Below, piece by piece: positions 53,856-61,318 of a stretch of 64,000 bases of DNA. The DNA is from Gammaproteobacteria bacterium UBA7310 (GTDB lineage: Bacteria > Pseudomonadota > Gammaproteobacteria > Pseudomonadales > Ketobacteraceae). Numbering within the stretch: position 1 is the first letter of the stretch; every line of letters begins with the position of its first letter. Below the pieces are notes generated by a model. That model had not been told where the DNA came from, did no database searches, and worked only from the letters and a program-made list of their open reading frames with translations. Location: the NCBI GenBank assembly GCA_002471665.1, contig DKQK01000057.1, positions 1 through 64,000 on the forward strand, given 5' to 3'. A program made the position numbers and the translations under genes.

Positions 53856-54395
53856 ATGGACGTATCAGATATCTTAGATAATTACTCGGTCATAGCGTTA
53901 GATGGGCATGATGGAACTGGAAAAACGACACTTTCTAACAGGCTGGCCGCAGTACTATCTGCCGAATATGTTAAACCATTCACTGGCAATGCTGGGGAGT
54001 TAATGCTTCTCTCGGCTGAGAGTGGAGAGAATGAGTTCGCTCAAAAACTTGCAGAAAAGTTGATTTGTAACGCGTTTTCTACTGTGCGGAACAGTAGGGT
54101 GGTAATGGATAGAAGTTACCTGACCGTGCTGTCGCTTCTACCTGATTCTAACCAATCTGAATGGTTATTCAGACCTCGCACCATACTCTGTCATGCAGAC
54201 TATGAAAGTATAGAAAAGAGGCTGTCGAGTAGAACATCTGAGGAGCTATTTCCTCGTGATTATCATGTTAAGTATCTGTCTCTGTATCAATCCCTTGCTG
54301 AGGAATTTGATGTGCCTGTTTTGCGCACAGATAGGTTCGGTGAAGATGAGTGTATTGAGCAGTTGCTAGTATTGTGCGATGAGCTATCTGTTTGA
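53856..54395 (+). CDS. thymidylate-kinase-like P-loop kinase
   Basis: The 179-residue protein has a Walker A loop VIALDGHDGTGKTTLSNRLA (about 12-31), RVVMDRSYLTVLSL (the DR motif of dNMP kinases), and a LID-like SRTSEELFPRDYHVKYLSL. This pattern fits the thymidylate/nucleoside kinase group. In this cluster it may phosphorylate a nucleoside-like or sugar intermediate, but the substrate is not shown. It lies five bases after the BAHD-type gene. Confidence 0.8.
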   Translation: MDVSDILDNYSVIALDGHDGTGKTTLSNRLAAVLSAEYVKPFTGNAGELMLLSAESGENEFAQKLAEKLICNAFSTVRNSRVVMDRSYLTVLSLLPDSNQSEWLFRPRTILCHADYESIEKRLSSRTSEELFPRDYHVKYLSLYQSLAEEFDVPVLRTDRFGEDECIEQLLVLCDELSV

Positions 54396-54443
54396 GGCTG
54401 GTCTGCCCCGCGTCGATGAATACATTTTACGGAAGATTAAATC

Positions 54444-55202
54444 ATGGGAAATAATGTTCGAAAAGATGTGCTCTTTATGGATTTCGATGGCGTTATTTGT
54501 GACAGCTTCCTGGAATGTCTTGAGTCCGCATATGAAGTTTACTTCAATTTGAATGCTGGATCTCGCCGATCAAAGATTGATGAAGATGTTGTTCGCAAGG
54601 GTGCTGAAATCAGACCGTTCGTATTAAGTGGTGAAGAGTTCTATTATATTCCATATGCAATTGAAAATGGTTATCAGATTTCAAACCAATTTGAATTTGA
54701 TGCATTGAAAAAAAGCATGAAATCTGATCATGACCGAATATCTAAAGAATTTTATCGTATTCGTGATTATAAAAAGCTTAACGAAACAAGTGCGTGGTTA
54801 AGTGCTAACAAGCTATATCAGGGAATGAAATATCATTTGCCTGCTTTAATTGAGCATTGGGATTTTTACATAGTTACAACCAAAGATGAGTCTTCGGTAG
54901 TAAGGATTTTGACATACAACGATATTAGATTGTGTCAGTCCCGTATAAAAGGTAAACGGGTTGGGAAATCCAAGAATACGATTATCAATGAAATACTTAA
55001 GGTTAGTGGTAAGGATAAAGGCTATTTTATTGATGATAGCATTCAGAATCTGGGTTCTATTAGAAATGATAATGTTGAGTGCTTTCTGGCTGAATGGGGG
55101 TATGTTGACAGAAGTTCTATAAGCCTGTCTGGCGCCACTCATTTTCAAATATTGAGTCTCAATCAGTTCTTTGACCGGTTTCTTCAGGGCGTTGAAGCAT
55201 AG
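54444..55202 (+). CDS. HAD-superfamily hydrolase
   Basis: The 252-residue protein has HAD motif I as DVLFMDFDGVICDSF (DxD nucleophile), motif II in YIVTTKDES, a lysine candidate for motif III in KGKRVGKSKNTII, and motif IV in KGYFIDDSIQNLG (DD). It should be a Mg-dependent phosphatase. Together with the neighbouring kinase-like gene it could add and remove a phosphate in the pathway. The insertion of about 120 residues between motifs I and II is the cap domain. Confidence 0.83.
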   Translation: MGNNVRKDVLFMDFDGVICDSFLECLESAYEVYFNLNAGSRRSKIDEDVVRKGAEIRPFVLSGEEFYYIPYAIENGYQISNQFEFDALKKSMKSDHDRISKEFYRIRDYKKLNETSAWLSANKLYQGMKYHLPALIEHWDFYIVTTKDESSVVRILTYNDIRLCQSRIKGKRVGKSKNTIINEILKVSGKDKGYFIDDSIQNLGSIRNDNVECFLAEWGYVDRSSISLSGATHFQILSLNQFFDRFLQGVEA

Positions 55203-55249
55203 CCTAATAAATATTTAATGCGAAGATTAACGACTAAAAAAGCTTGTAT

Positions 55250-56659
55250 ATGATATCGATCCTATTTGTTGGCGGTTCTGGTAACTGGGCAGAAAAACAT
55301 TATTACTCGGCACTCTATCGTTTGCGCGCTGACAGTGTCGAATTTAAGATTTCCGTAATTTGCGATATTGTAAATCCTGAAGCTGAAGATCCCACACTCT
55401 ATGCAGTCGGTCGAGATAATTTGCGGTGTTTCCTCTCTGAGGATAGGCCTGAATGGTTGAGGTTTGATCGTGATAAGCCTTCGACGACGATAATGTCGCT
55501 AGATGAACTACATGCTAAATATAACTTTGGTCTGGTGATTATTAGTTGCGATCCAAATTGGCATTTTTTCTATTCGACCTGGGCGATCAAAAAGGGAATC
55601 AACACCGTATGTGAAAAACCTCCGTTGTTAACCAATTGTCCAGGTAGCAATCAGGAATCTGCGTTAACATTAGCCAGGAGCTTCGATGAGCTAAATAGGC
55701 TGGTTGACGGTGCGAAGAAAAATAATCCATCCTATCTTTTTCATATCCCTCTAAAAAATCGTCGGCTTCGACCATTCTGCTACGTTTCAACTAATCTACA
55801 AAATGTATATGAACGGACGGGGCAGGGGATCACGCATGTTAACCTCACCGTGAATAACGGATTGCATCGTTTTCATACTGAGTTTTTGAATGAAGGTGCA
55901 CATGGTTATTTGGATGGAATCGGTTCGTTAGCCCATTCCTCTTACCACTATATTGACTTGATCGCCTGGTTTGTTCTGTCAGCCCGGGCTGACATTTCTT
56001 CGCTGCGCATCAGTGTTCCATATGTTATGCGTATTCGAGACTATGTTTCGAGTGCTGGATACTCTAGTTTAGGTAGTGTTCTCGGCTGTAAGGATGACTC
56101 ATGTTGTTTTCTTCCTGAAAATGTGCTGTCGGCAGAGCTTGATTTTTCGATTAGTATTGCCTTGTGTGACAGCAATCATAATCTCATAGGAAATATTGCT
56201 TATCATTCAAATCACATGTCGTTTAGTTCTCGAACGTTAGGCTTAGATAGCAACGTTATGGAACCTGGTAACCATAAAGACGGTGGTAAGATGAAGCAAG
56301 TCTTACTTGATGTCCATCAGGGGGCAATGCAGAATTTTATACTTATAAGAAATCACGATAATAATGATAAGAAATCCTTCGCTTTGACTCATCGCTGCCA
56401 TCCGGCAATAGGGGAATCGGTTTCGGAATTGGTTTTTGATGATGATCTCTATATTAAAGGGTCAAGCACAGAGGATCTACTACGACTTTTTCTTACTGGC
56501 GGGCATAGACAGATGGACTGCAGATTAACGCAAATCTTGAGTGCTTGGCGGGAAGATCAGTTGACACACCGAATTTTTGCAGCTTGCTACGAGTTGATCA
56601 GCCGTCAATCCAGTGGAGGAATTGGATACGGTGAATCGTTAGAAATATTTCTTGATTAA
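55250..56659 (+). CDS. Gfo/Idh/MocA-family oxidoreductase
   Basis: The protein (about 469 residues from the ATG at 55250; a TTG at 55244 is possible) opens with an atypical Rossmann motif SILFVGGSGNWAEKHYYSAL. It carries the family motif GINTVCEKPPLLTN (EKP). DGIGSLAHSSYHYIDLIAW matches the C-terminal domain histidine motif of NAD(P)-dependent sugar and inositol dehydrogenases. It is longer than the usual 330-390 residues because of an extended C-terminal part. The substrate is probably a polyol or sugar-like intermediate. Confidence 0.8.
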   Translation: MISILFVGGSGNWAEKHYYSALYRLRADSVEFKISVICDIVNPEAEDPTLYAVGRDNLRCFLSEDRPEWLRFDRDKPSTTIMSLDELHAKYNFGLVIISCDPNWHFFYSTWAIKKGINTVCEKPPLLTNCPGSNQESALTLARSFDELNRLVDGAKKNNPSYLFHIPLKNRRLRPFCYVSTNLQNVYERTGQGITHVNLTVNNGLHRFHTEFLNEGAHGYLDGIGSLAHSSYHYIDLIAWFVLSARADISSLRISVPYVMRIRDYVSSAGYSSLGSVLGCKDDSCCFLPENVLSAELDFSISIALCDSNHNLIGNIAYHSNHMSFSSRTLGLDSNVMEPGNHKDGGKMKQVLLDVHQGAMQNFILIRNHDNNDKKSFALTHRCHPAIGESVSELVFDDDLYIKGSSTEDLLRLFLTGGHRQMDCRLTQILSAWREDQLTHRIFAACYELISRQSSGGIGYGESLEIFLD

Positions 56660-56698
56660 TAGCGCCATCATAAGCATCGGTATAGAGGAGTTGGATTA

Positions 56699-57724
56699 AT
56701 GGACTGGTTCGATAGGGTTCCTAAAGTAGAGCTGCATCTACATCTGGAGGGGGCTATACCATACGATGCCCTTTGGGCTTTGGTGCAGAAGTACGGTGGC
56801 CATCCTGATGTTTCGACTTTGGATGATCTAAAGGACAAATTTGTATTTCGAGATTTTCCGCACTTTATTGACACTTGGTTATGGAAGAGTCAGTTTTTAA
56901 GGGAGTATGAAGATTTCACCTTTATAGCAGAGGCTTTTGCTCGTTCTTTGGAAGAGCAAAATATTCGTTACGCCGAGGTTCACTATGTCCCCGGAGAGCA
57001 TGCTATCAAAGGGCATTCGATTGCCCGATACCCTAAGAGGTTAAACGAATCTAGAATAACAGAAGCTTTACGAAAAGGATTGGACCAGGTACCTGGTGTT
57101 AAGGTGGCGTTGATTCTGGATATCTGCCGAGATATTGATCCCGAGGAAAGTGTTGATACTTTGAATCAGGCGCGTGATCTCAAAGAGCTGGGTTTGGTCG
57201 GCATTGGTCTTGGTGGCTCCGAACAGAGCTTCCCCCCGGCCTTATTCAGTAGCTTGTTCATGCAAGCTCGAGAGTGGGGGTTTAACACTACTGCTCATGC
57301 AGGGGAAGCTGCTGGTCCGAGTAGTATCTGGAGTGCACTCAATGATTTGGGCGTAAAGCGTATCGGTCATGGTACCCAGGCAATTCATGATTTAGAATTG
57401 ATCGATTTTCTTTGGAAAAACAACATCGTGCTTGAGATGTGTCCTCTTTCTAATTTGAGAACCAATGTGGTCTCGGATCTTAGACTTCATCCCATCAGGA
57501 GATTTTTTGACTACGATCTGTTTGTTACGGTCAATACTGATGATCCCTTTATGTTTAATAACACGCTTGCAGAAGAGTTTCGGACTCTTGCAGAATTTCA
57601 TAATTTCAATACACAGGAAATTCAACAATTAATTTTGAATGGTATTGATGGCTCCTGGCTTGAGCTTGAAGATAAAGAACGCTTGAAATCTGATTTTGAA
57701 TCTGCGCCTGATTGGAATGATTAG
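56699..57724 (+). CDS. adenosine/adenine deaminase family protein
   Basis: The 341-residue TIM-barrel enzyme has the full metal and catalytic set: VELHLHLEGA (HxH), HAGEAAGPSSIWSAL (H and E), RIGHGTQA (H), EMCPLSNLRTN and TVNTDDPFMF (DD). It should deaminate adenosine, adenine or a related purine. In the cluster it could remove the adenosine released by AhcY, act on S-adenosylhomocysteine, or take part in the product chemistry or in self-protection if the product is an adenosine analogue. It is the last gene of the run and ends two bases from the convergent luxR. Confidence 0.88.
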   Translation: MDWFDRVPKVELHLHLEGAIPYDALWALVQKYGGHPDVSTLDDLKDKFVFRDFPHFIDTWLWKSQFLREYEDFTFIAEAFARSLEEQNIRYAEVHYVPGEHAIKGHSIARYPKRLNESRITEALRKGLDQVPGVKVALILDICRDIDPEESVDTLNQARDLKELGLVGIGLGGSEQSFPPALFSSLFMQAREWGFNTTAHAGEAAGPSSIWSALNDLGVKRIGHGTQAIHDLELIDFLWKNNIVLEMCPLSNLRTNVVSDLRLHPIRRFFDYDLFVTVNTDDPFMFNNTLAEEFRTLAEFHNFNTQEIQQLILNGIDGSWLELEDKERLKSDFESAPDWND

Positions 57725-57725
57725 T

Positions 57726-58424
57726 TTAAATCAGGCGATAGTTAACCGCTTTAACGCATGCGGCGGTCTTATTCGTAACATTAAGCTTTTCAAAAATATT
57801 GTTTAGGTGAAAGTTAACCGTGCGTTCTGAGATTCGGAGGATTATAGAAATTTCATGTGAGGTTTTACCGTCTGCGCACCATCTTAGAACATCTTTTTCT
57901 CGAGTTGTTAATCGTGCAAACATTTCTGGAAATCGAGATGGTGCTACGAATTGGCAGAACTTTGTATGTGCATAATGGGTTATAGCAACCAGATGTGATT
58001 GTATTGTAAGCATCTCACTATACGAAATTGGTTCACTGGATCGAGAAAAAGATAAGATGCCAGATGCCCCTCCGCTATCAATAGACTGTGAGCAACCATA
58101 TGATACTCCATGGGATTGAGCTTCTTCCCAAAAGCTACCCTTAGTTGGATAGAGGTCACTAGACCAAATTATAGGCGTTGAGGATGACAAGGCAGAAGAC
58201 ACTATAGGGTCAACTGCATCATAGCGATTTTGTTGATAACAGAGTTGCCATTCTGGAGGATAGTTACTGATAATGTCGAGTTTGGGAGACGTCACAGGTA
58301 AGTGAACTCGAGTTCCAAATGCCACAAATTCGAACTCGAATATATCCCTTGTCTCCAACAAGGATACCATTAAATCATCTACCGATGATGCGCATAGAAT
58401 GTTCTGTATTATGTCTGTGACCAC
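57726..58424 (-). CDS. LuxR-family quorum-sensing transcription factor
   Basis: The 232-residue protein has an N-terminal acyl-homoserine-lactone binding domain. It contains NYPPEWQLCYQQNRYDAVDP and IIWSSDLYPT, which hold the conserved Tyr, Trp, Asp and Pro residues of AHL receptors. The C-terminal GerE helix-turn-helix (about 168-232) has LTTREKDVLRWCADGKTSHE and ISERTVNFHLNNIFEKLNVT. A lux-box-like element lies 44 bases upstream of its start, so it may regulate itself. It is paired with luxI but separated from it by an rsaM-like gene, an arrangement known in Burkholderia and some pseudomonads. Confidence 0.92.
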   Translation of the reverse strand: MVTDIIQNILCASSVDDLMVSLLETRDIFEFEFVAFGTRVHLPVTSPKLDIISNYPPEWQLCYQQNRYDAVDPIVSSALSSSTPIIWSSDLYPTKGSFWEEAQSHGVSYGCSQSIDSGGASGILSFSRSSEPISYSEMLTIQSHLVAITHYAHTKFCQFVAPSRFPEMFARLTTREKDVLRWCADGKTSHEISIILRISERTVNFHLNNIFEKLNVTNKTAACVKAVNYRLI

Positions 58425-58467
58425 AATTGCATCTATCCCTGAGATAGCTCATCCAGCGAACTTGTCA

Positions 58468-58487
58468 TCCTGTAGTTTCCTACACCT
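58468..58487. promoter_or_regulatory. lux-box-like site between luxR and rsaM-luxI
   Basis: TCCTGTAGTTTCCTACACCT matches the V. fischeri lux box in 14 of 20 positions and contains the inverted repeat TGTAG-TTTC-CTACA. Its centre (58477.5) is 34 bases from the centre of TACAAT (58509-58514), the same geometry as at the left lux box, so it should drive rsaM-luxI. It is less perfect than the left site, which fits a weaker feedback control. The divergent luxR lies 44 bases away. Confidence 0.75.
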
Positions 58488-58508
58488 AGAATATGACCAG
58501 ATATTCAT

Positions 58509-58514
58509 TACAAT
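58509..58514 (+). promoter_or_regulatory. -10 element of the rsaM-luxI promoter
   Basis: TACAAT differs from TATAAT in one base and lies 21 bases past the lux-box-like site. The inferred start is near 58521, 32 bases before the TTG start at 58553. Confidence 0.5.
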
Positions 58515-58552
58515 GAGTAGAAACAAGTTAATAATAATTTAGTGGAATTGTT

Positions 58553-58957
58553 TTGATTAATAGTAATAACAGCCCCCCAAGTGATGACCTGACAAGTTTT
58601 GATTGTCGGATCCAAATGGATAAAGACACACTTTTTCAGATTCAATTAAGGCATATGTATACCGGAGTTTACAACGACCCTTCGGAGTATGTAAACCTGT
58701 CCGATTCCGGTTGCATCTATGGCTTCTCGGAATGGGGTAGAAGTGACTATGCGGTTATATCAGTTGGCTGGGACTGGGTGTACCAGCCGGATTCGCGAGA
58801 TAAGCGTGTTGAGATATATGGATTTCCATTTTCTAACGTTTTGATTGCAGGGGCAGACAGATTTCAGGGTGAAGAATTTGAGGTGCTCAAAGCGTTCGTT
58901 GATGGCCTTGATTGGAGGCCCAGAGTTCTGTCGACTATCAAAGACGCTTTCAACTAA
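58553..58957 (+). CDS. RsaM-like (DUF4902) quorum-sensing modulator
   Basis: The 134-residue soluble protein starts at TTG with a weak ribosome binding site. It contains IYGFSEWGRSDYAVISVGWD, which resembles the GYTEW...ISxGWDW core I recall from RsaM/DUF4902 proteins. It sits between luxR and luxI, exactly the location of rsaM in Burkholderia and Pseudomonas fuscovaginae. There it lowers acyl-homoserine-lactone production by an unknown mechanism. The assignment rests on one motif and location. Confidence 0.65.
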   Translation: MINSNNSPPSDDLTSFDCRIQMDKDTLFQIQLRHMYTGVYNDPSEYVNLSDSGCIYGFSEWGRSDYAVISVGWDWVYQPDSRDKRVEIYGFPFSNVLIAGADRFQGEEFEVLKAFVDGLDWRPRVLSTIKDAFN

Positions 58958-59033
58958 CAACTGAGACATTCGACAGTACTTTTCTTAAACACGTTATTGC
59001 TTAATGCGCTCTGTCTGTTCGAAGGAGTGTATT

Positions 59034-59585
59034 ATGTTATTTGAGACTTATTCTTATGAAAGTATGTCCAGTTTAGCAAAATCCGAATTATTTAGTTATC
59101 GATATAAAGTATTTGTGGATATTCTTGGTTGGGATTTGGATACACCTCAGGGAATTGAGGTAGATCAGTTTGACAGCTCAGCTGCACATTACATAATCAG
59201 CAGGGATGATGGTGGTAACATTGTTGGATGCGCGAGGTTATTACCAACAACTCAGCCCTATCTTTTGTCAGATGTATTTCCCGAACTGTTGAGCGAAACC
59301 GATCCGCCTGCAAGCCCAAGAATTTGGGAGCTTTCCAGATTCACAACTATCGATGTCAATGCTTACCAATCCAATATGAACCCACGTGCGTACAGCAAGG
59401 TAACTCGTGACCTGCTTGATGAGTGCCTGCGTTGTGCAAAGCAGAATGGAGTGAAACAGTTGGTTACAGTATCCCCTATTGGTATTGAAAGATTGGTGAG
59501 AATCATGGGGTATGAGGTGAGCAGGATGGGGCCGGTTATAGATTACGATGGACATATAATTGTTGCGTGCAATATAGATATATAG
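59034..59585 (+). CDS. LuxI-family acyl-homoserine-lactone synthase
   Basis: The ATG at 59034 lies six bases after AAGGAG and is preferred to the ATG at 59004; this gives 183 residues. Conserved LuxI residues are present in SYRYKVFVDILGWDL (R, F, W), GIEVDQFDSSAAHYII (D residues), VGCARLLPTTQPYLL, and WELSRFTTIDVN (E and R). It makes AHL from SAM and acyl-ACP or acyl-CoA. The acyl length cannot be read from sequence. It consumes SAM and releases methylthioadenosine, distinct from the methyl-cycle genes of the cluster. Confidence 0.94.
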   Translation: MLFETYSYESMSSLAKSELFSYRYKVFVDILGWDLDTPQGIEVDQFDSSAAHYIISRDDGGNIVGCARLLPTTQPYLLSDVFPELLSETDPPASPRIWELSRFTTIDVNAYQSNMNPRAYSKVTRDLLDECLRCAKQNGVKQLVTVSPIGIERLVRIMGYEVSRMGPVIDYDGHIIVACNIDI

Positions 59586-59620
59586 AAGCTGGAGGGGAAG
59601 TACTGCTTTTATCAAATGGG

Positions 59621-59662
59621 GATACGGACGTTGCTGACGTATGATTTAGTAACGTCTATATC
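59621..59662. terminator. possible hairpin terminator after luxI
   Basis: GATACGGACGTTGCT (59621-59635) and AGTAACGTCTATATC (59648-59662) pair in 12 of 15 positions. There is no T-run after it, so termination is only possible, not shown. It lies between the convergent luxI and exchanger genes. Confidence 0.35.
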
Positions 59663-59722
59663 TCCATCAACAATATTGCTATTCCAGATAGACTCTTTAT
59701 AGCGTCAGAAAATCAGGTATAT

Positions 59723-60751
59723 TTAAACAAACAAAATCAACACGCCAAGCCCATATAAAACCAAGATTCCCACGCTTTCAAAACCGATATTGGCCACGCC
59801 CTGCCGTTCCCGGGCGAGCAAGCCCATGGCCAGCAGTCCGCCCATTGCCAGGTTTACGGTAATCCAGAAAGAGAGCCGGTCATCCAGTTTATGATAAATG
59901 GAGCCCTCACGGTAAGCGATATCCGAGAACGCCGCAAACAGCGCATCGTAGGCGTTACCGCCGATGATGCCGCTCACTGCCAGCGTCAATGCCCCTCTGC
60001 GCACCGCCGCTATCGACGTTACCAGTTCGGGAAGTGACGTTGCCACAGACGTCATCAGTGCTCCCACTACCACAGCTTCCATGGCGGTGATTTCAATCAA
60101 ACGTGAGGCAGTGCCCTCCAGCACCCAGCCGGATAAACCCAACAGTAGCGCGTGGAAGGCAAAGCGTGCCCATAAGTGCGACAAGTTGAGGCGGCCGGAA
60201 CCCTCTTCAGGCTCATCGGTTACTGTGTCCGAGGTTCTAACCGGACGCCACATGGGGCGCCCTTTGAAGCGGTTAATAAGGTGCACGCCATACAGGTACA
60301 CTCCGATCACTATGGGGGTGCCGGGATGAACGCCCCAGAAGGTCCAGTCCGGGGAATAGGATGCCATCATTACGATGGATAAAACCAGCACCAGCAGTGC
60401 GCATTGCAGAATATTTTCCAGTGATGCTGCGGCGTGTTCCAGGTTAACTTTTCTCAATACCATGTCGGCAACGGCCAGAAACGCCATTTGCGCCGCCATG
60501 CCACCAAACGCATTACTTAATGCCAGATCCGGTGCGCCGTTCCACGCTGCACTGACCGATAGCACGCTGCCGGAAATAGACGTGACCGCCCCCAGTAATA
60601 CACCGCCCATCAAGGCCTCACCCAATCCGGCACGATCCGCCAGTTGATCGGCTACTGCTGCGAGTCGGGTGCCGCTGAAGCCAATGATTCCGGCACAAGT
60701 CAGGAACACAGCGAGGGTCTCAAACAGGTTTTCAGGAAGCATGCTCACCAT
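59723..60751 (-). CDS. CaCA-family sodium/calcium exchanger-like membrane protein
   Basis: The 342-residue protein has about ten membrane segments and both alpha-repeats of the cation/Ca2+ antiporter superfamily. One contains GEALMGGVLLGAVTSISGSV (about 44-63) and the other GALMTSVATSLPELVTSIAA (about 233-252). The second has the intact acidic T-S-x-P-E motif, whereas the first lacks an acidic residue there (TSISGS). This is unusual and may alter ion choice. It marks the right edge of normal backbone composition. Confidence 0.87.
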   Translation of the reverse strand: MVSMLPENLFETLAVFLTCAGIIGFSGTRLAAVADQLADRAGLGEALMGGVLLGAVTSISGSVLSVSAAWNGAPDLALSNAFGGMAAQMAFLAVADMVLRKVNLEHAAASLENILQCALLVLVLSIVMMASYSPDWTFWGVHPGTPIVIGVYLYGVHLINRFKGRPMWRPVRTSDTVTDEPEEGSGRLNLSHLWARFAFHALLLGLSGWVLEGTASRLIEITAMEAVVVGALMTSVATSLPELVTSIAAVRRGALTLAVSGIIGGNAYDALFAAFSDIAYREGSIYHKLDDRLSFWITVNLAMGGLLAMGLLARERQGVANIGFESVGILVLYGLGVLILFV

Positions 60752-60792
60752 GTGACGTATCTATTCCCTGACAAGAACTGCAACTTCGTTAC

Positions 60793-61050
60793 CTAAAAGT
60801 TGCGGTCAATTTCTTCGATCTGATGTAGAAGGGCCTCGGCATGATCCTGGGTATCTGAATCAAATTGAAAGGTATTGTGGAAGTTGAGATACAACGTGGC
60901 ATGGCCGTCTTTCATGACGATGCTGTAACCATCCATGGAAGAAATCGCCTCAACGCCTTGCAGCTCGAAGCCTTCCTCTGTTTGCTGCCCGTTATCCCGA
61001 ATTTTCTGGAACGCACTTAATACCATTTGGATATCAACTTTGTGTTCCAT
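60793..61050 (-). CDS. DUF3081-family small protein
   Basis: The 85-residue soluble protein has FQKIRDNGQQTEEGFELQGV and SSMDGYSIVMKDGHATLYLN followed by FHNTFQFD. This fits the DUF3081 pattern (KIRxxGxxxExGYxLxG, DGYT, FHNxxxxD) I recall from marine gammaproteobacteria. Function is unknown. It lies 41 bases before the exchanger gene on the same strand and may be co-transcribed with it. Confidence 0.7.
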   Translation of the reverse strand: MEHKVDIQMVLSAFQKIRDNGQQTEEGFELQGVEAISSMDGYSIVMKDGHATLYLNFHNTFQFDSDTQDHAEALLHQIEEIDRNF

Positions 61051-61318
61051 TGTAACCTCCCACCCTTAGGTGTCGATTTCAGTGCGGTAAAGTTCATGCT
61101 AACAAGCATTTGGTTAAAAATCGATATGTCATCTCGGTTCTAAAGTGCCTGATTAATGCACGTATAAGGGGCTGCGAACGGGGGACATGTTTCCAACATA
61201 AACAGGCAAAAAATGCCTGCTTCCAGGCCGCACAGGTCTTAATTCGTTGCTGTGGTTCTGCGGATCGCTTTCTAATGTGGATTCGGATTATCTACCCAAT
61301 CGGAAGCGGACGCCAATC

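Larger units (their letters stand above)
40601..59722. other. AT-rich accessory island with a quorum-sensing-regulated biosynthetic cluster
   Basis: Between the ndpA stop and the exchanger gene, base composition becomes visibly AT-richer and codons such as ATA, AGA and TTA become common. Several starts are TTG or GTG. The flanking genes have normal composition. The segment carries a kinase-like gene, cysE, 13 rightward genes (42193-57724), luxR, an rsaM-like gene and luxI. No integrase, transposase, tRNA edge or direct repeat was found at its borders, so acquisition is inferred from composition and gene content only. Confidence 0.75.

Noticed and set aside
40601..59722. Integrase, transposase or attachment repeats at the island edges
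   Set aside because: I searched the borders by eye and found no such gene or direct repeat; this cannot exclude short or decayed sites.
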